Positions 36,705 to 45,881 of a stretch of DNA of 64,000 nt are shown one piece after another. Each line of letters starts with the position of its first letter. Positions within the stretch are counted from its first letter, which is position 1. The DNA comes from Caldilineaceae bacterium (GTDB lineage Bacteria; Chloroflexota; Anaerolineae; Caldilineales; Caldilineaceae). The notes beneath the pieces were generated by a model. The model had not been told where the DNA came from and made no database searches. It saw only the letters and a program-made list of their open reading frames with translations. The stretch is taken from contig JAHBVH010000027.1 of NCBI GenBank assembly GCA_019637645.1, positions 1-64,000 of the forward strand, read 5' to 3'. Made by a program: the position numbers and the translations under genes.

Positions 36705-37859
36705 ATGAGCACTGTGACTTTCATTACAAAATGCACTTCTCTTCTTTTACGTATTTTACTTGCCTTTTTCTTGGTAACACCGGCCTTCACTCCCTTGGCC
36801 AGTTTTGCCCAAGAGGGTGGCGTATTGGCCCAACTAGATCCTGATGCACAGACCGTGGCCATGGCCATTAACGGTGCCCGTGCCCAGGCCGGTCTGCCAC
36901 CCTTAGCCCTTCATCCGCTCCTCAATCTAGCCGCCCAAAAGCATGTCAATGACATGGTTACCAATTACAACTATAGTCACACAGGGACGGATGGCAGCAA
37001 TGTGCGCCAGCGTGTCCAAGCCACGGGCTATGGCAATGCTTGGGCCAGTGAAAATTGGGTCTCGGTCAGCAGTGCAAACATGGCGATCCAGTGGTGGATG
37101 AACAGCTCCATCCATCGGGGAAATATCCTCAACACGAACTGGCATGAGTACGGAATTGGTGTTGGGCGTCGCTCAGCCAATGGGGAAATTATCTTTGTGG
37201 CCGTCTTTGCAGCTGGACAGAATAGCGATGGGGCCGAAATTGTCATGCCTCCGCCGCCCACACCCTTGGTGATTCCCCCCGGCGGAACAAGCTATACAAT
37301 ACAGTCAGGTGACACTCTGCTGTCGATTGCCCTACGCTATGGCGTCGAATGGCCGGTGATTGCCGCGGCCAATGGGTTAACTGAATTCTCCCTTTTGCAA
37401 ATTGGACAAGTCATTCGTTTGCCCGGTATCAACGAAATCATCCCCGTCAGCCAAGTTACCACGGTTGCAGCCCAAGAAGCCGAATCGGTTTCCAGCGATA
37501 TGTTTGTCAGGCGCTACACTGTGCAACCGGGCGACACCTTGGTGGGCATTGCCAACATTTATGGCATTACTTGGCAGGAATTGGCCGCGGAAAACGGTCT
37601 TGGCGAGCGGTCTGTCATCAGTGTTGGCAAAGAAATTCGGATACCTGGTGCGATCAAACGGGCCGATGCACCGGAAACAGCCGAAGCAGAGACCGTGGCC
37701 GCCGCGCAGCTCACCTCGGATTATTACGAAGTCGCCAACGGCGACACCGTCATCAGCATTGCGGTCAAACATGGGCTTGACTGGCAAGAATTGCTGCAAA
37801 TGAACAGCCTCACGGAATCTTCCCTTCTACAATTAGGTCAGAAACTACGCGTTCGCTAA
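36705..37859 (+). CDS. Secreted CAP-domain protein with three LysM repeats
   Basis: About 384 residues. A signal peptide (hydrophobic to about 30, ending ASFAQ) precedes a CAP/SCP domain: AINGARAQAGLPPLALHPLLNLAAQKHVNDMVTNYNYSHTG, with putative His and Glu (GNAWASENW) site residues, and SSIHRGNIL. Three LysM repeats follow (YTIQSGDTLLSIALRYG; YTVQPGDTLVGIANIYG; YEVANGDTVISIAVKHG). LysM domains bind peptidoglycan or other GlcNAc polymers, so the protein is probably wall- or sheath-associated. ATG at 36705 is preferred over 36669 because the signal peptide begins there. A rho-independent terminator follows. Confidence 0.9.
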   Translation: MSTVTFITKCTSLLLRILLAFFLVTPAFTPLASFAQEGGVLAQLDPDAQTVAMAINGARAQAGLPPLALHPLLNLAAQKHVNDMVTNYNYSHTGTDGSNVRQRVQATGYGNAWASENWVSVSSANMAIQWWMNSSIHRGNILNTNWHEYGIGVGRRSANGEIIFVAVFAAGQNSDGAEIVMPPPPTPLVIPPGGTSYTIQSGDTLLSIALRYGVEWPVIAAANGLTEFSLLQIGQVIRLPGINEIIPVSQVTTVAAQEAESVSSDMFVRRYTVQPGDTLVGIANIYGITWQELAAENGLGERSVISVGKEIRIPGAIKRADAPETAEAETVAAAQLTSDYYEVANGDTVISIAVKHGLDWQELLQMNSLTESSLLQLGQKLRVR

Positions 37860-37888
37860 GCAGCCAACGTTGATTATTGAACATCACC

Positions 37889-37926
37889 AAAACGCCTTCC
37901 AAGAAGCATATTCTGGAAGGCGTTTT
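37889..37926 (+). terminator. Rho-independent terminator after the CAP-LysM gene
   Basis: A perfect 13-bp stem AAAACGCCTTCCA / TGGAAGGCGTTTT with a 12-base loop ends in a T run. It starts 30 bases after the stop. Confidence 0.92.
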
Positions 37927-37984
37927 TCGTTAGCTTCATTTTGCACCGCGGGGCTCAGAATGGGGAAGCAGGCAACGCGGGTGG

Positions 37985-38977
37985 TCAATTCCAGGCGAGG
38001 CGGTTGCGTTGCGCCCAATAGGCCGCTGGCGCTTCTTGCAACGCCTGTACTTTTTGTGCGACCTCGTCATCCCAGCCCACGCGAGCAGCGAGCAAATTTG
38101 CTTGCAGTTGCGCCACCGTGGCGGCCCCGCTTAGGCCAATAGAGACCCAAGGTTGGGCCAATACAGCCGCCAAAGCCAACGCATCCATCGTTGTTCCTAA
38201 ACGTTTAGCCTCCGCTTGCAAGACGATTTTTTGCTCGACAAAGTCTGCGGCTTGATTGCGCGCTGTTAGTCGTCCATTCGCCAGTGTTTCTTTTACAATC
38301 ACGCACAGCCCCTGTGCATGCGCCGCCTGCAGCGCGGCTTCGGCGGACCGCTCCAACAGATTCCAGGTGGCCTGTACGGCGTCAAAGAGCGGTTGGCCAT
38401 CAACCGCAACAGTCAAAGCAACAGCCAGGGTAGCGCCTTGTTGGGGGCCACTGAGCGAGAGCCCAATGGCAATGCCCTGCTCTTTTAGCTTGGCTAAGGC
38501 CCGTAAAACCGCCTGATTTTGCAAAACGCCACTCTCTAACGTGGCGGAGTGAATCTGATACAGCCCGAGATACGCGCCAAGCAGTTGTTGGCTCTCTTGC
38601 CACTGTCGCGCCAAAACCGGTAAGGAATGCTCCTTGACTTCATGCTTCGCGGCAGTCACTTGCCAGTCAGCCGTGTACGTATAGCCCCATTTGGAGGCAA
38701 CGGTTACAGCCGCCGGGGCAATGCCGCGCGAGTGGAGCCACTTTGCCAAAAATTCCTCGGCCCGGCCATAGGAACGCGCTGCATCAAAATAGCGCACACC
38801 GGCAGCCCACGCGGCATCTAACACCGCGTGGGTCTGTGCTGCCATGTGTGTGACAGCATAGGTGTGGCCGAGATCGTCACCATGGCCCAGGGTAATATAG
38901 CCAGGACGCCCTAACGCGGCCAATCCCAGCCCTAACGCCGGTCCAGCATCGCGTATAGCAGCCAAAGAATCATCCAT
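37985..38977 (-). CDS. Aldo/keto reductase
   Basis: About 330 residues with the aldo/keto reductase barrel. Tetrad elements are visible: Asp and Tyr in RYFDAARSYG, Lys in TVASKWGY, and His in YQIHSATL. The NADPH-binding C-terminal part is less canonical. The frame is open to 38992, but ATG at 38977 gives a 2-base spacing (TAG GT ATG) after the VTT gene, consistent with translational coupling. The substrate is unknown; it most resembles the broad AKR5/13-like bacterial group. Confidence 0.87.
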   Translation of the reverse strand: MDDSLAAIRDAGPALGLGLAALGRPGYITLGHGDDLGHTYAVTHMAAQTHAVLDAAWAAGVRYFDAARSYGRAEEFLAKWLHSRGIAPAAVTVASKWGYTYTADWQVTAAKHEVKEHSLPVLARQWQESQQLLGAYLGLYQIHSATLESGVLQNQAVLRALAKLKEQGIAIGLSLSGPQQGATLAVALTVAVDGQPLFDAVQATWNLLERSAEAALQAAHAQGLCVIVKETLANGRLTARNQAADFVEQKIVLQAEAKRLGTTMDALALAAVLAQPWVSIGLSGAATVAQLQANLLAARVGWDDEVAQKVQALQEAPAAYWAQRNRLAWN

Positions 38978-38979
38978 AC

Positions 38980-39732
38980 CTAGCGCCACCACTGCCGCGC
39001 CCAGCGTTCCCAGGCCCGCACACCCAAAAGAAAATAGAGACGCAATTTACGTTCTTGGCGCAACAGGATCAAGCCGCCAATGACAATCACCGCCCACTTG
39101 GCAACGACCCACTCGGGCGGCAACTGGGCCGTCAGCCCGCCCACGGAATTGGCAAACAAGAGCCCAAGACTGCGCCCGGCAATGACAGCAGGCACTAGGC
39201 GAATTAGCGGAATGCTACTTAAACCGGCCAAGTAAAAGACAACATCGGGAACAGGAAAGACAAAGAGCACTCCCCAATTGACGGGCGAGCGCATATAGAG
39301 CTTGCGTTCCCAAAGCTTTAGCTGATCGCGATCAAAGAAACGTTCTAACAAAGGCCGCCCATAGCGACGGGCTAATGCCATAGCCAGCCCAGCCCCGATC
39401 GTTAAACCGGTGATACTGTAGAAGGAGCCCAAAAAGATGCCAAAAACATAGCCGCCCATCACCCCCATAAACTGACCAGGCAAGGGGGCAATGAGGATTT
39501 GCAGGGCAAAGAGCGAAATATAGGCAACCGGAGCCCAAGCACCAAAGCTCTTGATCCATGCCCTAGCCACATCCCCTTGATGCAACAGGTAAATCAGTGG
39601 TTCACTCAACAGCCAGAAAAACAAGGTAATACCAACTAGGCTCAACAGCACAAGCCAGGTTTCACGTTGCCGTAAGACCTGGCGCAACCGCCACAAGAGA
39701 GCCTGCGGACGTCGAACGCCTTTAGAAAGCAT
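38980..39732 (-). CDS. VTT-domain (TVP38/DedA-like) membrane protein
   Basis: A 250-residue polytopic protein. The SNARE-associated/VTT signature is clear: LIAPLPGQFMGVMGGYVFGIFLGSFYSITGLTIGAGLAMALARRYGRP, followed by FVFPVPDVVFYLAGLSSIPLIRL. Members are linked to lipid scrambling or undecaprenyl-phosphate translocation and membrane homeostasis. It is first in a two-gene unit with the aldo/keto reductase. Confidence 0.9.
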   Translation of the reverse strand: MLSKGVRRPQALLWRLRQVLRQRETWLVLLSLVGITLFFWLLSEPLIYLLHQGDVARAWIKSFGAWAPVAYISLFALQILIAPLPGQFMGVMGGYVFGIFLGSFYSITGLTIGAGLAMALARRYGRPLLERFFDRDQLKLWERKLYMRSPVNWGVLFVFPVPDVVFYLAGLSSIPLIRLVPAVIAGRSLGLLFANSVGGLTAQLPPEWVVAKWAVIVIGGLILLRQERKLRLYFLLGVRAWERWARQWWR

Positions 39733-40113
39733 AGGGTGAAAGCCAATCAGATGTTGAAAAGAACGACAGACGACGCGCTCAGTATAGCAATGCTTAGCGC
39801 TACTTTCCAGACAATGAGATTACTATCCCCTGACAATCCCTGTCTGTAGGAAAATTGATGGTTGCCCCAAAACCTCGGGCAATGGTTTCATACACATGTT
39901 ATCAACCCGGCAGAGAGCCACAACGTAAGCCCTATGCTATACTCATCATAGGAAAACGTACATTGTTGCAACGCAACAATATTGACGCCAATAATAGCGT
40001 CTTGACCTGGGAAACCGGTCAGGGCTTTGGTATCAAGCCGATTTAGGGCGTAACGCCCGTCATCCAGTCTGAGCAAAGCTATTTTCGGCGGAAAGCGGCA
40101 CCAAGGATGGTAT
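39733..40113. other. 381-bp divergent intergenic region
   Basis: Contains an extended -10 (TGCTATACT, 39935-39943) with a poor -35 that could serve the HAD gene, a half-copy of the CCTGACCGG palindrome (AAACCGGTCAGG, 40012-40023) and a small GGGCG-taa-CGCCC hairpin near 40046. A 63-codon frame at 39855 has no supporting evidence. Confidence 0.45.
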
Positions 40114-40776
40114 ATGCAAGAATTTGAGTGTGATGCAATTTTATTCGATCTCGATGGCGTTCTCGTGGATTCGACGGCGGTGGTCGAACGCCAATGGCAG
40201 AGGTGGGCAATCGGCCATCAAATTCCGGTTGCACAGGTTATGGCCATTGCCCATGGCCGGCGCGCCCTCGAAATTATTCAAACCGTTGCGCCGCAGTTGG
40301 ATAGCAGCGCGGAAACGCTAGCCTTGGCCGAAGCTGAGGCCAACGACACCGATGGGCTACGCGCGTACCAGGGCGCGTATGAACTACTCACGCGCTTGCC
40401 CGCCACCCATTGGGCCGTCGCCACATCGGGGACAAACCGCGTTGCCACGGCGCGGCTCCAACATACGGGTTTACCCATCCCCCCGATCTTCGTCACCGCG
40501 GACGACGTCCCCCGGGGCAAGCCCAACCCCGATCCCTATCTGCTTGCGGCACAACGCCTGAAGATTGACCCACAACGCTGTCTTGTTTTTGAAGACGCCC
40601 CAGCCGGTATTCAGGCCGGTCTTGCCGCGGGAGCACGGGTTATTGGCATCGCATCGAGCCACGCCCGCCAAGAGCTGCAACATGCGACCGCCGTTGTCAA
40701 CCAGCTCGCAGAGATCACCGTCATCGTCCAGCCAACCGGGAGCAGCCGCTTATACATTCAGGTACCGTCAGCTTAG
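40114..40776 (+). CDS. HAD-superfamily phosphatase (beta-PGM/sugar-phosphatase-like)
   Basis: A 220-residue HAD-IA hydrolase. Motif I is FDLDGVLVDS (nucleophile Asp12, acid/base Asp14), motif II is VATSG, motif III is GKPNPDPYLLAAQRL and motif IV is FEDAPAG. The cap is the helical C1 type. The pattern fits sugar- or polyol-phosphate phosphatases and beta-phosphoglucomutase relatives. No substrate can be fixed from context. The gene is transcribed alone and ends just before a long palindrome. Confidence 0.9.
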   Translation: MQEFECDAILFDLDGVLVDSTAVVERQWQRWAIGHQIPVAQVMAIAHGRRALEIIQTVAPQLDSSAETLALAEAEANDTDGLRAYQGAYELLTRLPATHWAVATSGTNRVATARLQHTGLPIPPIFVTADDVPRGKPNPDPYLLAAQRLKIDPQRCLVFEDAPAGIQAGLAAGARVIGIASSHARQELQHATAVVNQLAEITVIVQPTGSSRLYIQVPSA

Positions 40777-40782
40777 AAACGG

Positions 40783-40857
40783 CTTGAAAAGGGGATATGA
40801 CTCCTCTACACCTGACAGGTGTTCAAAACCTGTCAGGTGTAGAGGCCGTCTTTTCAA
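40783..40857. repeat. Long palindrome, CCTGACAGG family
   Basis: An 18-bp perfect stem CCTCTACACCTGACAGGT and its complement (40803-40845) enclose a 7-base loop. Outer arms TTGAAAAG / CTTTTCAA (40783-40790 and 40850-40857) extend it. It may terminate the HAD transcript and the convergent threonine aldolase transcript, but it shares its core with the palindrome at 15597-15680, so it is also a dispersed element. Confidence 0.8.
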
Positions 40858-40915
40858 ATCGGCTCCAAGCTTGCCAGTTGTGATTTGTCAGGAGATACGC
40901 ATCACGTTTTACAGT

Positions 40916-42010
40916 CTAGCCGTAAGTGACCACTTTTTGACCGTTCAGGGGTGCACCTTGGCGTAGCACCGTGCGGAAGCCTTCCAATACTTGTTCCACC
41001 GCTTCGGTGGTGACATGATAGTTGAGCACGGCACGCAGGCGACGGTTACTGCTGGCATTGAGCTTAATCCCTTGTTCGGCCAAGCCATTGACCAACTGGG
41101 CTGGCGTTAGATCGTCACGAGTCAAGGTAAAGAAGACCAGATTGGTTTCTACCTCCGCCGGATCGATTTCAATGCCCTCAAGTTGGGCCAACCCTTCGGC
41201 CAGTTGCTTCGCATTGGCATGATCGTCACTCAAGCGTTCGACCATCTCCGTCACCGCCACAATCCCCGCTGCCGCTAAAATGCCCGATTGGCGCAAGGCC
41301 CCACCCACAATCTTGCGCATCCGGCGGGCGCGTTGAATAAACGCCTTGTCGCCAGCCACGACCGAGCCGACCGGTGCAGCTAAGCCTTTGCTCAGACAGA
41401 CCGTGACACTATCAGCATTGCGTACCACACGGGCAGGCGAGACCCCCAGCGCTACGGCGGCATTCCATAGGCGCGCCCCATCCACATGCAGCTTTAGGTC
41501 ATGTTCATGGGCCAGATCACCGAGGGCGTCCATATAAGCCAGCGACAACACACGGCCCCCACAGAAATTATGGGTATTTTCGATACAGATCAGCTTGGTG
41601 ACGGGATAGTGATCATTATTGCCCCGGATATTGTCGATCACATCCTCAAAGGCGAGCGTCCCATCGGGTTGATTGGGAATAACCATGGGATGAACACCAC
41701 CTAGCGCCGCGGCCCCGCCCTGCTCGGCCCGAAAAATATGGGATTTATCGCCCAAGATCATCTCATCGCCCCGGCCACAGTGGGCGATGACCGAAGTCAA
41801 ATTGCCCATCGTTCCACTAGAGACAAAAACAGCGGCTTCCTTGCCTAGCATGTCGGCCACAATGGCTTCGAGCCGATTGACCGTAGGATCTTCGCCATAG
41901 ACGTCATCACCGACTTCGGCAGTCGCCATTGCTGCGCGCATGGCATCAGTGGGCGTGGTGACGGTATCGCTGCGCAAATCAATCGGATGAGACACAGGGT
42001 TGGTTGTCAT
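40916..42010 (-). CDS. ltaE: Low-specificity L-threonine aldolase
   Basis: A 364-residue PLP enzyme of fold type I cleaving L-threonine or L-allo-threonine to glycine and acetaldehyde. The N-terminal IDLRSDTVTTPTDAMR and GDDVYGEDPTVNRLE are the family hallmarks. The PLP Lys is Lys208 (VCLSKGLAAPVGS), and HVDGARLWN holds the pyridine-ring Asp. The start has AGGAG at good spacing. It lies downstream of two dehydrogenase genes in the same direction but about 145 bases away. Confidence 0.94.
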   Translation of the reverse strand: MTTNPVSHPIDLRSDTVTTPTDAMRAAMATAEVGDDVYGEDPTVNRLEAIVADMLGKEAAVFVSSGTMGNLTSVIAHCGRGDEMILGDKSHIFRAEQGGAAALGGVHPMVIPNQPDGTLAFEDVIDNIRGNNDHYPVTKLICIENTHNFCGGRVLSLAYMDALGDLAHEHDLKLHVDGARLWNAAVALGVSPARVVRNADSVTVCLSKGLAAPVGSVVAGDKAFIQRARRMRKIVGGALRQSGILAAAGIVAVTEMVERLSDDHANAKQLAEGLAQLEGIEIDPAEVETNLVFFTLTRDDLTPAQLVNGLAEQGIKLNASSNRRLRAVLNYHVTTEAVEQVLEGFRTVLRQGAPLNGQKVVTYG

Positions 42011-42154
42011 GAAAAACTCCTCTTAGTTGACGCTCATCAGCCGAAAGTGTGAGTTGCCGTGGCTGCACCAGCAGATGAGGATCAGCTCATACTTTGCCAG
42101 GTGAGCCTTAGTTGAAAGAAGGCCGCGTCGGTTTGTCTACGCTATTGTACTGTA

Positions 42155-43123
42155 CTAGGCGAGATCTACCACAATTTTAATGGCCCCTTCATCACGCGTC
42201 GTCTGTAACTCATAGGCTTCGATCACCTGTTCAAAGGGGAAGTGATGGGTGATCATGGGGCCAACATCGGCTTCCCCTTTGGCGATCAGATCCAATGCCA
42301 TGCGGGTGCATTCGTGATTGGGATCGGTGAGCGCGCCCACAATGGCCCGCGAAAGCAGACATTTGCGGAAAAAGGTGGCAAAAGGGAATTCCACCGTCGT
42401 TAGGCGTGGCACGCCAAAGAAGAGGATGGCGCCATGGCGTTTGACCAACTCCACGGCCAACGGAATAGTATCGGCCTCACCGGCAGCCTCCACCACTAGA
42501 TCAACCATTTCGCCGCCGGTTAGGTCACTCACCGCTCGCACGGCATCGATCTCGGCATTGTGAACCGTATCGGTCGCGCCATAATGTTTGGAGACCGCCA
42601 AACGATGGGCTTGCAGATCGACAGCGATGACGCGGCGGGCCCCCAAGCGGCGCAGGGTATAGTTCCACCAGAGGCCAGCAGAGCCTTGCCCAATGACGGC
42701 AACGGTCTTGGCAATAACGCTAGTCGGCAGATGCTTGGCCGCGTAGAGAACCGTCCCCAATTGTTGGGCCTGCAACAGCTGATCCAACGGCTTGCTCGTT
42801 GGCAGCGGCAATAGATCACTCGCGGCCACCAGGCAATAGTCGGCCATCCCGCGATTGGTGCGAATCAACGTCAATACCTGATCGCCAACCTTGATACCCG
42901 ACCCCGGTGCATCAATTTCTTCGACGATCCCCACTACTTCATGACCACTCATGCCCGGCGGCAGGGGATATTCATGCGCTTCCGAAAAATAGATGGCGTG
43001 ATAATCACTACCACAAAGCGAAACTTGTTTGGTTCGGATCAAGGCATAGCCAGGGCGGAGTTCAGGCTTGGGCGTTTCGATCACCGCGATTTGGCCTGGC
43101 GCGATTACCTGTGTTGCACGCAT
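42155..43123 (-). CDS. Medium-chain zinc-binding dehydrogenase
   Basis: A 322-residue MDR protein. Catalytic zinc ligands are Cys in SLCGSDYHAIYF and HE in MSGHEVVG. The cofactor loop is VIGQGSAGLWWNYTLRRLGARRV, where GxGxxG is replaced by GQGSAG. The structural four-Cys zinc lobe of classical ADHs is missing, and the loop after GDQVLTLIR is short. The substrate is probably a polyol or sugar-like alcohol. The start is preceded by GAGGAA. The neighbouring upstream gene encodes an iron-type alcohol dehydrogenase. Confidence 0.85.
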   Translation of the reverse strand: MRATQVIAPGQIAVIETPKPELRPGYALIRTKQVSLCGSDYHAIYFSEAHEYPLPPGMSGHEVVGIVEEIDAPGSGIKVGDQVLTLIRTNRGMADYCLVAASDLLPLPTSKPLDQLLQAQQLGTVLYAAKHLPTSVIAKTVAVIGQGSAGLWWNYTLRRLGARRVIAVDLQAHRLAVSKHYGATDTVHNAEIDAVRAVSDLTGGEMVDLVVEAAGEADTIPLAVELVKRHGAILFFGVPRLTTVEFPFATFFRKCLLSRAIVGALTDPNHECTRMALDLIAKGEADVGPMITHHFPFEQVIEAYELQTTRDEGAIKIVVDLA

Positions 43124-43183
43124 AAAGGTTCCTCACTTTTTATTTTCAAATTTTGATATAAGCGTTGCATCGAGAAGACAGAG

Positions 43184-43286
43184 AACAGAAGAGAGAAGAG
43201 AGAAGAGGATAGAGGACAGAAGACAGAAAGCTGACTTCTGTCCTCTATCCTCTATCCTCTATCTTCTGTCCTCTATCCTCTGCCCT
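43184..43286. repeat. Purine/pyrimidine-rich inverted repeat
   Basis: AGAGGATAGAGGACAGAAG (43204-43222) and its exact complement (43235-43253) form a 19-bp stem. Purine-only AGAGA runs lie to the left and repeated TCCTCTATCC units to the right. The stem's internal GCTGACTTCTGTC also occurs at the window's left edge (48-58). It lies between the iron-ADH stop and the MDR start. Confidence 0.8.
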
Positions 43287-44471
43287 CTACCCACTCGTCT
43301 TAGCGCCTAAGGCAAAGGCGCGCGTATAGAGTTGGACATAACCATCATAGTCGATATCGCGCGGGTTGCCGATCGTCTGGGGATCTTTGGCGGCGAGATC
43401 GGCGAGCAGGGGGATTTCCGCTTCAGTAAAGCCAAGTTGTTGCAGGGAAGGGATTTGTAGATCTTTGATCAGCTGATAGACGGCTTCTACCGCCTTTTCT
43501 GCCGCTTGCCAGATCGACAAACCGCGCGTATCTTGGCCTAATGCTTGGGCGATCCGGGCGAATTTATGGGGTTCGCCGAGGTAGTTATATTCCATCACCG
43601 GTCCCAATAACCAAGCCGTTAAGGCCCCATGGGGCACCGTATCGTGGACACCACCGGCGGTTTGGCTCATGGCATGGGCCGCGCCCGCGCTTTCGGTACC
43701 ATAGGCCATACCGCCCAACATGGCCGCCATCGCCATTTTGTAGCGTGCGGTCTGGTTGTGTCCCTGGGCGTAGGCAATGCGCAAATAATCATTGACATAT
43801 TCCATGGCTTGCAGTGCTACCGCATCGGGCCAAGCTTGGGCATAGGCACAGGTGTAGCATTCAATGGCATGGGCCAGAGCGTCCATCCCGGTTCCGGCCG
43901 TCAGGGGCGCAGGCAGACTGACCGTCAGGGCTGGATCAATCAGCGCAACTTGGGGGCCGATCAGAAAAGTGCCGCCCACATTGTATTTAATCCGGCGTGC
44001 CGGGTCGGTGATCACCGACCAGAGGGTCACTTCGCTGCCAGTGCCCGCCGTGGTAGGAATGGCAATCAACGGCGGAATCGGCTGGACGATGGGGTTCGGG
44101 TCGGCCCATTCATAGGCCCGGATCGAGCCACTGTGCGTCACCACCACGCCGATGGCCTTGGCCGTATCCATCGAACTGCCCCCACCGAGGCCGATAATCC
44201 CATCACAGCCAGCCTGTTGATAGAGCGCCGCGCCCGCATCGACGACCGCTATCGGCGGATTTTCCACAACCTGATCAAACAGAACGTAATCAATCCCCCC
44301 TGCTTTTAACAGACGCGTCGCTTCGTCGACAATGCCAGAGCGCAGTAGCCCTTGACCAACGACTAACAGGGGCCGCTGCACACCTAGACTTTTGACTTCA
44401 TCGGCTAGGCAGGCAATGGCACCCCACGCATGTTTGACAACCGTGGGGACCCCAAAAGAACGAAGATTCAT
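43287..44471 (-). CDS. Iron-containing alcohol dehydrogenase
   Basis: About 394 residues of the group III (iron) alcohol dehydrogenase family. The NAD-binding GGGSSMDTAKA is near residue 90. Metal ligands are visible as Asp near GTGMDALAHAIECY, His in that motif, His in AAHAMSQTAGG, and His in DTVPHGALTAW. The open frame begins at 44507, but ATG at 44471 (MNLRSFGVPT) matches family N-termini. Likely oxidises or reduces short alcohols, diols or phosphonate-derived aldehydes; not further resolved. Confidence 0.92.
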   Translation of the reverse strand: MNLRSFGVPTVVKHAWGAIACLADEVKSLGVQRPLLVVGQGLLRSGIVDEATRLLKAGGIDYVLFDQVVENPPIAVVDAGAALYQQAGCDGIIGLGGGSSMDTAKAIGVVVTHSGSIRAYEWADPNPIVQPIPPLIAIPTTAGTGSEVTLWSVITDPARRIKYNVGGTFLIGPQVALIDPALTVSLPAPLTAGTGMDALAHAIECYTCAYAQAWPDAVALQAMEYVNDYLRIAYAQGHNQTARYKMAMAAMLGGMAYGTESAGAAHAMSQTAGGVHDTVPHGALTAWLLGPVMEYNYLGEPHKFARIAQALGQDTRGLSIWQAAEKAVEAVYQLIKDLQIPSLQQLGFTEAEIPLLADLAAKDPQTIGNPRDIDYDGYVQLYTRAFALGAKTSG

Positions 44472-44749
44472 GAGACAATTCTTTCTGTGCACACATACTT
44501 GGGCCAACGGCCCTTTGGATAGATCAATGGTAGCTCATCTGTTGCGCCGATGAGCGTCAAGCTTGGTTAGGGCCAGCCGAGATGGCTAATCCCCGCGTGG
44601 ATAAGCTGCATCGGTTCCCTGGCGGGGTGATAGGGATGATCCAGTAGCCAAATACGGATAGATTGTACGAAATGGCGATCAGTAAAGACAAACATACCTA
44701 TTTTGCCACTGACCCGCCAGAGTGACAAATGGTCTAGCGCCAGGATAGG

Positions 44750-45877
44750 CTACAGAATGAGCATCGCATCGCCAAAACTAAAAAACCGATATCCTTCCCG
44801 AATCGCCGTTGCATAAGTCTCCAACAAAATCCGACGACCGGCATCCGGATCGTCGGGGTGCGCTTGCCCAATAAAGGCGCTGACTAACAACAAGAGGCTG
44901 GAGCGGGGCAGGTGAAAATTGGTAATCAGGCGGTCAACGGCGCGAAAACGATAGCCAGGGTGGATGAAGAGATTGACGGGGCCTGCAAAGGCCGCGACCC
45001 GTTGCCACGGACAAGCGGCGCTGTCATAGGGGTCGATGGCTTGCGCGCCAGTCGCGGCCCACTCGAGCGTACGCGCGGTTGTGGTGCCGACCGCCACCAC
45101 CTTGCCCCCAGCCAAGCTCACCTCATTGATCTGGCGCGCGGTGGTTGCATTCACCGTGGCCCATTCCGTATGGATCACATGATCCTCGATCTCGGCGCTC
45201 TCTACAGGACGAAAGGTATCTAACCCCACATGGAGCGTCACGGTTTCAAAACGCACACCTTGGCCGCGTAAAGCGACTAGCAATTCTGGGGTAAAATGCA
45301 GCCCGGCTGTCGGCGCGGCCACGCTGCCTTCGGGTTGGCTATAGACAGTTTGGTAGCGTTCTCGATCGCCACCATAACTGGTAATGTAGGGCGGCAGCGG
45401 CACTTCGCCCAATGCATCGAGATAGGGCCGCAGTGGGGTTGAAAAGTGGACCGTTCGCGCACCTGAAGGTAGCACGGCTTGAATAGTCGCCGTGATGGTT
45501 ACGCCCGCGATTTGTCCACCCGCGGCGAGATCGTCACGGCCTTTTTCTAACGTGATCACCACACCAGCATTCAGATTCCGGCCACGGACCAAACATTCCC
45601 ACAGCTGCCCGGCTTCATCAAGCTGACGCAACAGGAAAATTTCCACAGCACCCCCGGTTGCCTTATGCCCATGAAGGCGGGCAGGAATCACGCGGCTGTT
45701 ATTGGCCACGAGCAGGTCACCGCTGTGCAAATAGTCACCAATCTCACGAAAGGTGCGATGTTCAATGCGACCATCCTGGCGGTGGAGGACTAATAACCGG
45801 CTGCTATCCCGCGGGTTGGCGGGTGCTTGGGCGATCCGATCCGCAGGCAGATCATAGGCAAAGAGATCAGTTTTCAT
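44750..45877 (-). CDS. queA: tRNA preQ1(34) S-adenosylmethionine ribosyltransferase-isomerase
   Basis: A 375-residue QueA. The enzyme transfers and rearranges the ribosyl of SAM onto preQ1 in tRNA to make epoxyqueuosine. Family hallmarks are the N-terminal FAYDLPADRIAQAPANPRDSSRLLVL, PLPPYI, SVAAPTAGLHFTPELL, THLHVGLDTFRPV-like VTLHVGLDTFRPV, and the C-terminal LITNFHLPRSSLLLLVSAFIG. The start follows the amidotransferase stop by 4 bases (TGAGCATATG), so the two are coupled. No other queuosine gene is adjacent. Confidence 0.96.
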   Translation of the reverse strand: MKTDLFAYDLPADRIAQAPANPRDSSRLLVLHRQDGRIEHRTFREIGDYLHSGDLLVANNSRVIPARLHGHKATGGAVEIFLLRQLDEAGQLWECLVRGRNLNAGVVITLEKGRDDLAAGGQIAGVTITATIQAVLPSGARTVHFSTPLRPYLDALGEVPLPPYITSYGGDRERYQTVYSQPEGSVAAPTAGLHFTPELLVALRGQGVRFETVTLHVGLDTFRPVESAEIEDHVIHTEWATVNATTARQINEVSLAGGKVVAVGTTTARTLEWAATGAQAIDPYDSAACPWQRVAAFAGPVNLFIHPGYRFRAVDRLITNFHLPRSSLLLLVSAFIGQAHPDDPDAGRRILLETYATAIREGYRFFSFGDAMLIL

Positions 45878-45881
45878 ATGC

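Noticed and set aside
39855..40046. 63-codon plus-strand frame
   Set aside because: Overlaps the likely promoter and a palindrome half-site of the HAD gene; no family features.
44567..44749. 60-codon in-frame extension after the queA stop, with an internal 42-codon ORF from 44695
   Set aside because: The QueA C-terminus (FSFGDAMLIL) is already complete for the family, and the extension shows no recognisable motif. An open frame of this length can arise by chance in GC-rich DNA.
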